Source: Pseudomonadota bacterium
GTDB lineage: Bacteria > Desulfobacterota > Desulfovibrionia > Desulfovibrionales > Desulfomicrobiaceae
Assembly: GCA_018902545.1 (NCBI GenBank)
Contig: JAHIQM010000015.1
Coordinates: forward strand, 186,001 to 250,000
Length of the DNA: 64,000 nt
Reading direction: 5' to 3'
The translations under genes and the position numbers were made by a program. Position 1 is the first letter of the stretch, and every line of letters starts with the position of its first letter. Under the pieces are notes generated by a model. That model was not told the origin of the DNA and did not search any database. It saw nothing but the letters and a program-made list of their open reading frames with translations. Of this stretch, positions 24,390 to 34,285 are shown in pieces.

Positions 24390-24410
24390 GTCAAAAGAAG
24401 ATTTGACCCC
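24390..24410 (-). repeat. RAYT-associated 21-base repeat at the gene's 5' side
   Basis: Minus strand GGGTCAAATCTTCTTTTGAC differs at one base from the three copies at 22049, 22479 and 22604. It contains the small palindrome GTCAA/TTGAC, and marks the junction with the truncated acetyltransferase gene. Confidence 0.7.
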
Positions 24411-24600
24411 TTCTGTTTTCCGCAAGGATGCCTTGCTGCGGACGTTACAGGCTGCGGATATCGCGGGGATCAGGGCGATTCTTGTGCATGCTAAGGACGA
24501 GGAGGCCCGGGCATGGTACGCTTCCTGGGATTTTGAACCAAGCGTGACGGACCCGTATCATCTTTTTTTGCTTCTGAAGGATCTTAAAGTCCACTCTTGA
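24411..24600 (+). pseudogene. TacT-like GNAT acetyltransferase, 3' fragment
   Basis: About 60 residues: RKDALLRTLQAADIAGIRAILVHAKDEEARAWYASWDFEPSV followed by TDPYHLFLLLKDLK. This is the typical end of TacT/AtaT-type toxin acetyltransferases that pair with DUF1778 antitoxins. The acetyl-CoA-binding part and the antitoxin are missing; the break lies exactly at the RAYT-associated repeat. Confidence 0.75.
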
Positions 24601-24655
24601 TCGATAATCCTGCTCCGTGCATGATGCGCCGCATCATTCTCTTCAAGGAGCGTTC

Positions 24656-27055
24656 GTGAATTCATCCGATTATATCGATTTTGCGGCCATCACGGCCCTG
24701 TTTCAGCACGCCTGCGACGAATCCCGGAATTTTCTCTACGAATACGAAGTGTACGCCCTGCTCGCTGCGTCCGGGGCCGAGACTCCTCCGCAGGCCAATC
24801 TGCTCCTGCGCGGGGCGCGGCCTTCCGATGCGGAGCTATTGGCCATTCCCGGTGAGCGGGCCGTGCTCAAGATTGTTTCCCCGACCATCGTGCACAAGAC
24901 CGAAGTCGGCGGGGTGCGCATTGTGGCCAAGACGCCCCAGAGCGTGCGTTCGGCCCAGCGGCGCATGCTCTACGAGGTGCCGGAGAGCTACGCGGCCTGG
25001 ATCGAGCGCAACCCTGACGCTGCGCCGCCCTCCTATCGGAATCTTGGCGGACAGGCGTTGGTGGCCGCCATCAGCCGGGACGTGAAGGGGGTGCTGCAGG
25101 TACAGTTCATGCCGCCGGACTCCGACACCTTCGGCCACGAACTCATCGTCGGCCTGCGGCGCACCCGCGAGTTCGGCATGATTTTAAGCGCCGGCCTCGG
25201 CGGCACGGACACGGAGCTTTACGCCCAGCGTTTCCGCAAAGGGCAGGCCATTGTGGCTGCGTCCACGGCCATGACCGACGGCCAGACTTTTTTCGAACTT
25301 TTTCGCCAGACCATCTCCTATAAAAAGCTGGCCGGACTGACCCGGGGGCAGCGCCGCATTGTCACTGACGAGCAGCTCATCGAGTGCTTCGAAAGTTTCG
25401 TGGCCATGGCCAATCATTATTCGCCGGACAATCCGGGCGCGCCATTCATCATCGAGGAACTGGAGGTCAATCCTTTCGCCTTCACCGATTACCTGATGGT
25501 GCCCCTCGACGGTATGTGCCGCTTTTCCCCGCCCGAAGATCGCCCCGTGGCGCGCCCGGTGGGCAAGATCCACAACCTGTTGCACCCGGAGCGCATCGGC
25601 ATCATCGGGGTTTCGTCCACGCGCAGGAATTTTGGGCGCATCATCCTGGAAAACATCCTGGCCCAGGGCTTTGACCCGCACAGCGTTTTGATCCTGCGCG
25701 AGGGCGGCACGGATCAATGCGGGGTGCGATGCGCGCCCGATCTGGCCGGACTGCCGCACAAGCTCGACCTGCTGGTGGTGGCTGTGGGCGCGGCTCAGGT
25801 GCCCGATCTGGTGGAGGATATCATCAGCCGGGATGCGGCCCACGCGGTCATGCTCATCCCCGGCGGCATGGGCGAGACCGAGGACAGCCGCGAACGCGCC
25901 GTCCAGGTAGTGGCGCAGATCAACGCGGCCCACGGCAAGGGTGATGGCGGCCCGGTCTTTCTGGGCGCCAACTGCATGGGCGTGGTTTCGCGGCCCGGCG
26001 GTTACGACACCTGGTTCATCCCCGAGGAAAAGCTGCCCCGCGACCGGGGCAAACCTTACCGCCGCGCGGCCCTGGTCAGCCAGAGCGGGGCCTTCATGCT
26101 GCACCGTAGCAGCCAGTGCCCGGAGCTGGCCCCGGCGTACATGATCTCCATGGGCAACCAGACGGACCTGACCCTTGGCGATATGGTCAGCTATTTCAAG
26201 GATTCGGATCGGGTCGATGTGATCGCGGTCTATGCTGAGGGTTTCAGCGATCTTGACGGGCTGGCCTTTTGCCGCGCCGTGCGCGAGGCGGTCATGGCGG
26301 GCAAGGAGGTGGTCTTCTACAAGGCGGGCCGCACGCCGGAAGGCAAGTCCGCCACCAGCGGACACACGGCGTCACTGGCCGGGGATTTCATGGTCTGCGA
26401 GAGCTGCGTGCGTCAGGCCGGGGCCATCGTGGCCCAGAATTTCAACCAGTTCCAGGATCTCTTTCTGCTGGCCGAAACCCTGCACGGCAAGAAGATACGC
26501 GGCAACCGACTGGCGGCGGTGAGCGGCGCTGGGTTCGAAGCCGTGGGCATGGCCGATTCCATCCAGAGCGACGACTATGCCATGCAGCTTGCGCCCTTCG
26601 CGCAGGAGAGCGTGGAAAAGATTGCCGGAGTGCTGCGCGAAAAACGCCTGGACGCACTGGTTAGCATCGTCAATCCCCTGGACATCAACCCGGCGGCCGA
26701 TGATGACGCCCACGCCCGCATCGCCGCCATCCTGGCCGCCGACCCCGGCGTGGACGCGGTGGTCCTGGGCCTGGACCCCCTTTCCCCGGCCATGCACACC
26801 CTGGCCGAAACGGATGTTCCGGCCTTTGACCTTTACGCCGAAGGGGGCATTGCACGCTTGCTGCCGGAAGTGGCCAGAGGGATCGACAAGCCCATCATCG
26901 GCGTCATTGACGGCGGCCGCCTCTATGACCCATTGCGCGACGTGCTCATGGCCGAGGGCGTGCCGGTCTTTCCCGTCTGCGACCGAGCCGTGGCGGCCCT
27001 GGCGCAGTATATTCAGGCCAGATTGTATGCTGATGTGCTGCGGGGTGGTTCCTAG
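24656..27055 (+). CDS. ADP-forming acyl-CoA synthetase-like protein (ATP-grasp plus CoA-ligase domains)
   Basis: 799 residues. The N-terminal ATP-grasp part (about 1-290; [34 protein letters not shown]) precedes a CoA-binding domain ([21 protein letters not shown]) and succinyl-CoA-ligase-like domains with SQSGAF and [11 protein letters not shown], whose His matches the phospho-His of acetate-CoA ligases (ADP-forming). These enzymes interconvert acyl-CoA + ADP + Pi and acid + ATP + CoA. The order beta before alpha is a known fused arrangement. GTG 24656 has AAGGAG five bases upstream. A perfect ATGATGCG/CGCATCAT palindrome at 24621-24637 precedes it. Substrate could be acetate or an aryl/branched acid. 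Confidence 0.82.
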   Translation: MNSSDYIDFAAITALFQHACDESRNFLYEYEVYALLAASGAETPPQANLLLRGARPSDAELLAIPGERAVLKIVSPTIVHKTEVGGVRIVAKTPQSVRSAQRRMLYEVPESYAAWIERNPDAAPPSYRNLGGQALVAAISRDVKGVLQVQFMPPDSDTFGHELIVGLRRTREFGMILSAGLGGTDTELYAQRFRKGQAIVAASTAMTDGQTFFELFRQTISYKKLAGLTRGQRRIVTDEQLIECFESFVAMANHYSPDNPGAPFIIEELEVNPFAFTDYLMVPLDGMCRFSPPEDRPVARPVGKIHNLLHPERIGIIGVSSTRRNFGRIILENILAQGFDPHSVLILREGGTDQCGVRCAPDLAGLPHKLDLLVVAVGAAQVPDLVEDIISRDAAHAVMLIPGGMGETEDSRERAVQVVAQINAAHGKGDGGPVFLGANCMGVVSRPGGYDTWFIPEEKLPRDRGKPYRRAALVSQSGAFMLHRSSQCPELAPAYMISMGNQTDLTLGDMVSYFKDSDRVDVIAVYAEGFSDLDGLAFCRAVREAVMAGKEVVFYKAGRTPEGKSATSGHTASLAGDFMVCESCVRQAGAIVAQNFNQFQDLFLLAETLHGKKIRGNRLAAVSGAGFEAVGMADSIQSDDYAMQLAPFAQESVEKIAGVLREKRLDALVSIVNPLDINPAADDDAHARIAAILAADPGVDAVVLGLDPLSPAMHTLAETDVPAFDLYAEGGIARLLPEVARGIDKPIIGVIDGGRLYDPLRDVLMAEGVPVFPVCDRAVAALAQYIQARLYADVLRGGS

Positions 27056-28965
27056 TCTTCCACGACGGCGTTCAGATCGACCTGCACTCCTGCCTCGCGG
27101 GCCTTGAGGACCCGGCGCGCGATCTTGCCGCTGCGGGTGCGGGGCAGGGCCTCCACGAACTCCACGGAGCGGATCACGGCCACGGGCCCCACTTCCTTGC
27201 GGATGTGGGTCTTGAGCATGCGGATGATTTCGTTGTGGTCGTCGAGAGCCGCGAATTCCGACTGCAGCACGACGAGGGCCTTGGCTACCTCGCCCTTGAT
27301 CTTGTCCGGGATGCCGATGACGGCGGCGTCGGCCACGGCCTTGTGGGCCAGGAAGGCGTTTTCCAGTTCGACGTTGCCGATGCGGTGTCCGGCGATGTTC
27401 ATGACGTCGTCGGAACGGCCGTGGATCCAGACCAGACCGTCTTCGTCGCGGGTGGCGATGTCTCCGGCCCAGTATTTGCCGGGGCCGAGCGGCCAGTAGG
27501 TGGCGTCGTGCAGTTCGGGCTTGCCGAAAATGTCGAGCATCATGGACGGCCAGGGTTTGGTCACCACGAGGTTGCCGGCGACCCCGTCCTCCACGCGGTT
27601 GCCCTCTTCATCGACGATGTCCACTTCGATGCCGGGCATGGGTCGGTGCACGGAGCCGGGTTTTAACACCGAGACCGGGAAGGGGGTGATCATGCACCCG
27701 CCGGTTTCGGTCTGCCACCAGGTGTCGAGGATGGGGCATTGGGAGTGGCCGATGTACTTGTAGAACCACAGCCAGGTGTCCGGCGAGATGGGCTCGCCCA
27801 CGCTGGCTAGAAGGCGCAGGGTCGAGAGATCGTGCATGCGCGGGTACTGGTTGCCGTAGCGCATGAGCATGCGGATGACCGTGGGCGCGGTGTAGAGGAT
27901 GGTCACCCCGTAGCGGGCCACGATGTCCCACATGCGGTCGGCCTGGGGATAGAGGGGGTGCCCCTCGTACATGACCGTGGTCGTGCCGGCGATGAGCGGG
28001 CCGTAGACCACGTAGCTGTGACCGGTGATCCAGCCCATGTCGCCGGTGCACCAGAAGATGTCCGTGGGCTTGATGTCGAAGACCCAGTCCAGGGAGCGGT
28101 GCAGCCCGACCATGTATCCGGCGTGACCGTGCACGATGCCCTTGGGCTCGCCGGTGGTCCCGGAGGTGTGCAGGATGAAGAGCGGGTCGTCTGAGTTCAT
28201 GATTTCCGTGGCCGCGTCGGAGCGCTCCTGGCGAACCAGGGCGTCGTACCAGATGTCGCGGGCCTCGCCCATGTCCACGTCCAGTTTGGCGCGGTTGACC
28301 ACGACCACGGTCTCAACGCAGTCGCATCCGCTGACCAGGGCCTCGTCCACAGTGGCTTTCAAATTGATGATGCGCCCGTTGCGGTAGAACCCGTCGGCGG
28401 TGACCACCAGCTTGGCTTCGACCTCGGTGATGCGCTGGCGCAGGGCCTTGGCCGAGAATCCGGCAAAGACCGCGCAGTGCACGGCCCCGATCTTGGCGCA
28501 GGCCAGCATGGCCATCATGGTCTGGGGGATGAGCGGCATGTACAGGATCACGCGGTCGCCCTTGCCAAGACCCAGGGAACGCATGGCGTTGGCCAGCTTG
28601 TTCACCTCGCGATAGAGTTCGTAGTAGGTGTATTTCTTCGTGTCACCGGCCTCGCCTTCCCAGATCAGCGCCAATTTGTTCTTGTTGGCCGTGGCGATGT
28701 GGCGGTCGAGGGCGTTGTAGACGATGTTGCACTGGGCGCCCTTGAACCAGCGGTAGCGTGGCGCTTCGGAGTCATCAAGCACCGTGTCCCATTTGTGGAA
28801 CCAGTCCAGCTCCTGGGCCGCGTCTTCCCAATACCCCAGACCGTCGGCCTTGGCCGAAGCCTGGGCCGTGGCGAATTCCTGAGGGTTGACATTGGCCTCG
28901 ATGACCAGTTGGGGCAGTGGGCGGAAGACGAGTTCTTCGCTATAGGCCATGTCGGATTCTTTCAT
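27052..28965 (-). CDS. acs: Acetyl-CoA synthetase (AMP-forming)
   Basis: 637-residue acetate-CoA ligase. Motifs: P-loop [18 protein letters not shown], acetate-pocket Trp in [23 protein letters not shown] and the C-terminal [10 protein letters not shown] whose Lys is the acetylation-control site in Acs. ATG 28965 has AAGGAG six bases upstream. Its stop codon shares a CTAG with the stop of the convergent ADP-forming enzyme (27052-27055). A LytTR regulator gene lies 123 bases upstream on the same strand. Confidence 0.96.
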   Translation of the reverse strand: MKESDMAYSEELVFRPLPQLVIEANVNPQEFATAQASAKADGLGYWEDAAQELDWFHKWDTVLDDSEAPRYRWFKGAQCNIVYNALDRHIATANKNKLALIWEGEAGDTKKYTYYELYREVNKLANAMRSLGLGKGDRVILYMPLIPQTMMAMLACAKIGAVHCAVFAGFSAKALRQRITEVEAKLVVTADGFYRNGRIINLKATVDEALVSGCDCVETVVVVNRAKLDVDMGEARDIWYDALVRQERSDAATEIMNSDDPLFILHTSGTTGEPKGIVHGHAGYMVGLHRSLDWVFDIKPTDIFWCTGDMGWITGHSYVVYGPLIAGTTTVMYEGHPLYPQADRMWDIVARYGVTILYTAPTVIRMLMRYGNQYPRMHDLSTLRLLASVGEPISPDTWLWFYKYIGHSQCPILDTWWQTETGGCMITPFPVSVLKPGSVHRPMPGIEVDIVDEEGNRVEDGVAGNLVVTKPWPSMMLDIFGKPELHDATYWPLGPGKYWAGDIATRDEDGLVWIHGRSDDVMNIAGHRIGNVELENAFLAHKAVADAAVIGIPDKIKGEVAKALVVLQSEFAALDDHNEIIRMLKTHIRKEVGPVAVIRSVEFVEALPRTRSGKIARRVLKAREAGVQVDLNAVVED

Positions 28966-29088
28966 GGCGTTCTCCTTGTGCTGCAGGCCGCGTTTCATGC
29001 CGGTGCGTCGTTCCATATGGTGTACTCGTTTTGGTGTTCGGGAAAAGCCCATTCTCGGCTAAAGGCCAATTCAGGCAGGTAAGCGACG

Positions 29089-29946
29089 TTAGAGCTGCAA
29101 AATTTTCTTCAATTCGCCGATGCGTCGCCTGCTGACCGGAAGCTCGATCTTCTTGCGTCCGGCCGTGCGCAGCATGAAATTGCCGCCGGGCATGGACGCG
29201 ATCTCCGTGACCATGTCCAGATTGACCAGATATTTGCGGTGTACGCGGCAGAAGCGGTGGGGCCGCAGCCGCGCTTCCAGGTTCTTGAGGCGGTAGGAGG
29301 TCAGGAAGCGGTCCTGGGCGGTGTGCACGAAGCTGTAGTCCTCGTAGGCCTCCACGTACACGATCTGCGTGTACGGGATGAGGATGTGGCGGCCTTCCTG
29401 GTTGACCGGGAGTTTCTCGATTTCGGGCGACCGCTCCCGGCTCATGTCCCAGGCCTGGCGCAGGGCGTTGACGAAGATCTCCTCTTCGTCGTCGCCCATG
29501 GGCAGGTGTACGGTCTCTTCGCTGATGTGCTGCCGGGATTGCAGGGGCTGGGTCGGCGGCGCGGCCTTCTTGCGCGGCAGCAAGGGGCGCAGCCGTTCGA
29601 TGGCGCGCGCGAAGCGGTTCGCGTTCGCGGGCCAGAGCAGATAGTCGGCCGCGCCGAGCTCGAAGGCGGTGAAGGCCTGATCCTCTTCCGTAGCCAGGAA
29701 AATGAGCGCAGGCGGGTCGTCGCCTTGGGCCAGGTGCGCAGCCAGCTCCATGCCGCTGACCCCGTGGGGCAGCTCCGTGCCCATGAAGAAGACATCATAG
29801 GGAATAAACGCCAGCATTTCCAGGGCTTCGAACGAGGACACGGCTTCCCCAAGCACGGCAATCTCCTTGACAGGAGAGAGCATGTCTCGCAATTGGGACC
29901 GCACTTCGGGGTCCGGGTGAAGAAGCAACGCTTTGAGTTTGGACAT
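29089..29946 (-). CDS. LytTR-type DNA-binding regulator with degenerate receiver domain
   Basis: 285 residues. N-terminal receiver-like domain (LKALLLHPDPEVRSQLRDML..., ...GAADYLLWPANANRFARAIERL) lacks the phospho-acceptor: the position normally LD in FLD reads FFMGTELP, and the conserved Lys before Pro is Trp (LLWP). A linker leads to a LytTR domain (ILIPYTQIVYVEAYEDYSFVHT, RFCRVHRKYLVNLDMV, ELPVSRRRIGELKKIL). It probably works without phosphorylation or senses another signal. ATG 29946 matches the domain start; ATG 29985 adds 13 residues. Likely control of acs is inference from position. Confidence 0.88.
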   Translation of the reverse strand: MSKLKALLLHPDPEVRSQLRDMLSPVKEIAVLGEAVSSFEALEMLAFIPYDVFFMGTELPHGVSGMELAAHLAQGDDPPALIFLATEEDQAFTAFELGAADYLLWPANANRFARAIERLRPLLPRKKAAPPTQPLQSRQHISEETVHLPMGDDEEEIFVNALRQAWDMSRERSPEIEKLPVNQEGRHILIPYTQIVYVEAYEDYSFVHTAQDRFLTSYRLKNLEARLRPHRFCRVHRKYLVNLDMVTEIASMPGGNFMLRTAGRKKIELPVSRRRIGELKKILQL

Positions 29947-30217
29947 GGCGCCAGCCTGGTCGCGGGTAATGGGATAAACGATCATATATCCCTGATTTCC
30001 AAAGTCCTCAAGTTCTGTTCACGTACGCTTTTCAGGCCTTTCGACCGGGGTCTTCCGGCACGTGCGATTCTGCTGTAAAAAAGCAAATCCACTTGATATC
30101 TTTAGATTTTTATGAAATTTGCGCCCCCGCGCATGCATTGGACATCGCAGGGGAAATAAAATATCAAGATGCGTTTAAACCGTAATGTACGCGATTACCC
30201 TTCCCCACACAGGAATT

Positions 30218-32020
30218 ATGGCAACACAAGAACATATCAGAAATTTCAGTATCATAGCCCACATCGATCACGGCAAGTCCACTTTGGCCGACCGGATCAT
30301 GGAAAAGACGGGGCTCATCTCCGATCGCCAGAAAAAGGACCAGTACCTTGACCGCATGGAACTGGAACAGGAGCGCGGAATCACCATCAAGGCCCAGAGT
30401 GTGCGCATTCCGTACAAGGCCAAGGATGGCCGCAATTACATCCTGAACCTCATCGACACGCCCGGACACGTGGACTTCTCCTATGAGGTCTCGCGCAGCC
30501 TGGCCGCGTGCGACGGGGCGATCCTGGTGGTGGACGCCACCCAGGGCGTGGAAGCCCAGACGCTGGCAAATGTCTATATGGCCCTGGACAATGATCTGGA
30601 AGTGTTGCCGGTCCTGAACAAGATCGATCTGCCCAGCGCCGAACCGGACCGGGTGGCGGAGGAGATCGAGGAAGTCATCGGCATTGATTGTACCGACATC
30701 ATCAGGGTCTCGGCCAAGTCGGGTCTGGGCGTGGAAGACCTCCTCGAACGACTGGTCGAGAGAGTGCCCCCGCCCAAGGGCGACACCGACGCGTCGTTAA
30801 AGGCCCTGATCTTTGACTCCTGGTACGATACGTATCAGGGCGTGGTCGTGCTCTTCAGGGTGCTGGAGGGGCGGATCAAGAACGGCCAGCGCGTGCAGAT
30901 GTGTGCCACGGGCAAGAAGTTCGAGGTGACCAAGCTTGGCGTGTTTTCCCCTGAGCCCATGGACATCAAGGAGCTTGCCGCAGGCGAGGTCGGCTTTATG
31001 TGCGCGGCCATGAAGGAACTCAAAGATGCCCAGGTCGGCGACACCATCACCGACCCCGACAATCCCACGGATTCCCCTTTCCCCGGGTTCAAGACCATCA
31101 AACCCATGGTCTTCTGCGGCCTCTACCCCGTGGAACCGGCCGAATACGACACCTTGAAGTCTTCCCTCGAAAAGCTGCAGCTCAACGACGCCGCCCTGTA
31201 CTACGAGCCCGAAACCTCCCAGGCCCTCGGTTTCGGCTTTCGCTGCGGCTTCCTGGGGCTTCTGCACATGGAAGTCATCCAGGAACGCCTGGAGCGCGAG
31301 TTCCAGGCCCGGCTCATCGCCACGGCTCCTTCGGTCATCTACCGAGTTACCCGTATTGACGGCGCGACCTTTGACATTGACAATCCGAGTAACCTGCCTC
31401 CGCAGGAGAAGATCCAGTCCATCGCCGAGCCCTTCGTGCGCATGGAGATACACGTCCCGAACGATTATGTCGGCAACGTGCTGGGGCTTTGCGAGGAGAA
31501 GCGCGGCATCCAGAAGGACATGCGCTACCTGACGTCCACCCGCGTGGTCATCAGCTACGAGCTGCCCTTCTCGGAGATCGTCTATGACTTCTTCGATCGC
31601 CTCAAATCCGTGACCAAGGGCTTCGCCTCTCTGGATTACGAGGTCATGGACTACCGCGTGGCCGATCTGGTCAAGCTCGACGTGCTCATCAACTCCGAGC
31701 CCGTGGACGCCATGGCCGTCATCGTGCACCGCTCCAACGCGGCGTACCGGGGCCGGGCCCTGGCGCTGAAGCTCAAGCGGGTCATCCATCGCCAGCTGTT
31801 CGAGATCATCATCCAGGCGGCGGTGGGCAGCAAGATCATCGCGCGTGAGCGGGTCTCGCCCATGCGCAAGAACGTTACCGCCAAATGTTACGGCGGTGAC
31901 ATCTCCAGAAAGCGTAAGCTTCTGGAAAAACAGAAAGAAGGCAAGAAACGCATGAAGCGCATGGGCAGCGTGGAGATTCCACAGGAAGCGTTCCTGGCCG
32001 CCCTTCAGTCGGACGAATAG
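30218..32020 (+). CDS. lepA: Elongation factor 4 (LepA)
   Basis: 600-residue translational GTPase that back-translocates stalled ribosomes. G1 [10 protein letters not shown]2 region [12 protein letters not shown]3 DTPGHVDF, G4 NKIDLP; the LepA-specific C-terminal domain with [35 protein letters not shown] is present. ATG 30218 is the family start ([13 protein letters not shown]); upstream in-frame starts add 11 residues. Followed by lepB 53 bases on, a classic pair. Confidence 0.97.
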   Translation: MATQEHIRNFSIIAHIDHGKSTLADRIMEKTGLISDRQKKDQYLDRMELEQERGITIKAQSVRIPYKAKDGRNYILNLIDTPGHVDFSYEVSRSLAACDGAILVVDATQGVEAQTLANVYMALDNDLEVLPVLNKIDLPSAEPDRVAEEIEEVIGIDCTDIIRVSAKSGLGVEDLLERLVERVPPPKGDTDASLKALIFDSWYDTYQGVVVLFRVLEGRIKNGQRVQMCATGKKFEVTKLGVFSPEPMDIKELAAGEVGFMCAAMKELKDAQVGDTITDPDNPTDSPFPGFKTIKPMVFCGLYPVEPAEYDTLKSSLEKLQLNDAALYYEPETSQALGFGFRCGFLGLLHMEVIQERLEREFQARLIATAPSVIYRVTRIDGATFDIDNPSNLPPQEKIQSIAEPFVRMEIHVPNDYVGNVLGLCEEKRGIQKDMRYLTSTRVVISYELPFSEIVYDFFDRLKSVTKGFASLDYEVMDYRVADLVKLDVLINSEPVDAMAVIVHRSNAAYRGRALALKLKRVIHRQLFEIIIQAAVGSKIIARERVSPMRKNVTAKCYGGDISRKRKLLEKQKEGKKRMKRMGSVEIPQEAFLAALQSDE

Positions 32021-32073
32021 ATTCCTTTCGATAACAACTGCATCAGCAGATTACGTACCAGGCAGGTATAGAC

Positions 32074-32676
32074 ATGAACCCTCGTTGGCAGACAATGCTC
32101 AAAGAATACGCCGAAGCCCTCATCGTGGCGCTCATACTGGCGTTTATCATTCGTTCCTTTGTGGTCCAGGCCTTCAAGATTCCGTCCGGATCCATGCTCC
32201 AGACCCTGCAGATCGGTGACCATCTGCTGGTCACCAAATTTGCCTACGGCGTGAAGATTCCTTTCACCAATTCCATGATCATTGAGCGCGAAGGCCCGGA
32301 GCGCGGCGACGTCATCGTCTTCGATTTCCCCGAGGACCCCTCCAAAGATTTCATCAAACGCGTCATCGGCGTGCCGGGCGATGTGGTCGAGATCCGGGAA
32401 AAGAAGCTTTTCCTGAACGGGGAGGAACAGCAGGAATCCTATATCCAGCATGTGGACACCTCCACGTCCGTGCCACGGCGGGACAATTTCGGGCCGGTCA
32501 TGGTGCCCGAGAACAAATACTTCGTCATGGGCGACAACCGCGACGAATCCTACGACTCCCGCTTCTGGGGGTTAGTGGAGCGCAACACCATCGCGGGCAA
32601 GGCGCTGATTTTGTACTGGTCCTGGGAAAGCCTGACCAATATCCGCTGGGAACGCATCGGGCAGATGGTGGAATAG
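32074..32676 (+). CDS. lepB: Signal peptidase I
   Basis: 200-residue inner-membrane protease. One N-terminal helix (EALIVALILAFIIRSFVV), catalytic Ser in KIPSGSMLQTL, catalytic Lys in DFIKRVIGVPGD, box E GDNRDESYDSRFWG. Lies one base before comM, so likely co-transcribed with lepA and comM. Confidence 0.95.
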   Translation: MNPRWQTMLKEYAEALIVALILAFIIRSFVVQAFKIPSGSMLQTLQIGDHLLVTKFAYGVKIPFTNSMIIEREGPERGDVIVFDFPEDPSKDFIKRVIGVPGDVVEIREKKLFLNGEEQQESYIQHVDTSTSVPRRDNFGPVMVPENKYFVMGDNRDESYDSRFWGLVERNTIAGKALILYWSWESLTNIRWERIGQMVE

Positions 32677-32677
32677 C

Positions 32678-34213
32678 ATGATCGCCAAGGTCTCCACCGC
32701 CGCGCTTCTGGGAATCGATGGATTCTCCATTGAGCTTGAGGTGGACCTGGCACGTTCGGGCATGCCGGCCTTCATCATGGTCGGTCTGGCCGAGGGGGCG
32801 GTGCGCGAAGCCAAGGAGCGGGTGTTTTCGGCGCTCAAGAATTCGGGCTTCAAGTTGCCGCCCAGCCGCATTACCGTGAACATTGCTCCGGCCGACATCC
32901 GCAAGGAGGGTTCGGCCTACGATCTGCCCCTGGCCCTTGGCCTTCTGGCCGGGGCTGAAGTCATCGGTCAGCAAAAGCTCTCCGGCCTGTATCTGGCCGG
33001 GGAGCTTTCTCTTTCCGGGGAGCTCAAGCCTGTGCCGGGAGTCTTGCCCCTGGCCCTGCGGGCGCGCGCGGCGGGCGCACGGGGCCTCATCGTACCCGAG
33101 GCCAATGGTCGGGAGGCCGCTGTGGTACAGGGCCTGCCGGTTTACGCCTGCAAAAGTCTGGCCCAGGTCGTGCGCGTCGTGCTTGGCGAAGAAGAACTCA
33201 GTCCTCTGGTCTGCGATGTGGAGAGTCTGTGGGGCGAGCGGGAGCATTTCCGGTGCGATTTCTCCGAGGTCAAGGGGCAGGAGCGGGCCAAGCGGGCCAT
33301 TGAGATCGCCTGCGCGGGCTCGCACAACATGCTTTTCATCGGTCCGCCCGGCAGCGGCAAGACCATGCTCTCCAGCCGCATCCCCACTGTGTTGCCGCCT
33401 TTGAGCTTTGACGAGGCCCTGGAGGTGACCAAGGTCTATTCTGTGGCCGGCAAGTTGCCCCCGGACCAGCCTCTGATGGTTTCCCGCCCCTTCAGGTCGC
33501 CCCATCACACCATTTCCGACGCCGGGCTCATCGGCGGCGGCCATTATCCCCGGCCGGGAGAACTCTCCCTGGCCCACCGGGGCGTGCTTTTCCTGGACGA
33601 GCTTCCCGAGTTCAAGAAGCATGTGCTAGAGGTCCTGCGCCAGCCCCTGGAAGAGGGTCGCGTGACCATCTCGCGGGCCGCCGTGTCTCTTGAATATCCT
33701 GGCGACGTCATGCTCGTGGCGGCCATGAACCCTTGTCCGTGCGGCTATCTGGGCGACGAGAAGCATCACTGCTCGTGCACGCCCATTCAGATCCAGCGCT
33801 ATCGCTCCCGTCTCTCGGGGCCGCTGTTGGACCGCATCGACCTGCACGTGGAGGTTCCCGCCGTGCCCTACCGGGAGCTGAGGCAGGAGCAGGGCAGCAT
33901 CAGCTCCGCCGTCATGCAGGAGCGCATCAACACTGCCCGCCGCGTGCAGCGGGAGCGCTACGCGGGACTGCATTTTTCCTCCAATTCCGAGCTTTCGGGC
34001 AAGTGGCTGGAACGCTTCTGCCGTCTGACCGCGAGCGAGCACGGCTTTCTGGAGGACGCGGTGCAACGTCTGGGCATGTCGGCCCGGGCCTTTGTGCGCG
34101 TGCTGCGCATCTCCCGCACCATCGCCGACCTGGCCGGGGACGCCGCTCTTACGACCACGCATCTGGCTGAGGCCATCAACTACCGGGGTCTTGACCGTCA
34201 GAGCCGTGAGTGA
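32678..34213 (+). CDS. comM: YifB/ComM-family Mg-chelatase-like AAA+ ATPase
   Basis: 511-residue ATPase. N-terminal Lon-like ChlI domain (FSIELEVDLARSGMPAFIMVGLAEGAVREAKERV), central AAA+ core with Walker A GPPGSGKTM and Walker B GVLFLDELPEF, a Cys/His-rich insert NPCPCGYLGDEKHHCSC that may bind zinc, and sensor-2 region. ComM is a bidirectional helicase acting in natural transformation in competent species; role here is inferred from family. Confidence 0.93.
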   Translation: MIAKVSTAALLGIDGFSIELEVDLARSGMPAFIMVGLAEGAVREAKERVFSALKNSGFKLPPSRITVNIAPADIRKEGSAYDLPLALGLLAGAEVIGQQKLSGLYLAGELSLSGELKPVPGVLPLALRARAAGARGLIVPEANGREAAVVQGLPVYACKSLAQVVRVVLGEEELSPLVCDVESLWGEREHFRCDFSEVKGQERAKRAIEIACAGSHNMLFIGPPGSGKTMLSSRIPTVLPPLSFDEALEVTKVYSVAGKLPPDQPLMVSRPFRSPHHTISDAGLIGGGHYPRPGELSLAHRGVLFLDELPEFKKHVLEVLRQPLEEGRVTISRAAVSLEYPGDVMLVAAMNPCPCGYLGDEKHHCSCTPIQIQRYRSRLSGPLLDRIDLHVEVPAVPYRELRQEQGSISSAVMQERINTARRVQRERYAGLHFSSNSELSGKWLERFCRLTASEHGFLEDAVQRLGMSARAFVRVLRISRTIADLAGDAALTTTHLAEAINYRGLDRQSRE

Positions 34214-34285
34214 TGCTTTGGCGGTTGTCAGTTTGAGGGCCATTGGTGTAGGCTTGACCCATGAATATAACCGGAGGAGCCGAAC

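Noticed and set aside
25184-26365. 393-codon minus frame opposite the ADP-forming synthetase
   Set aside because: Shadow of a high-GC gene; no family pattern.
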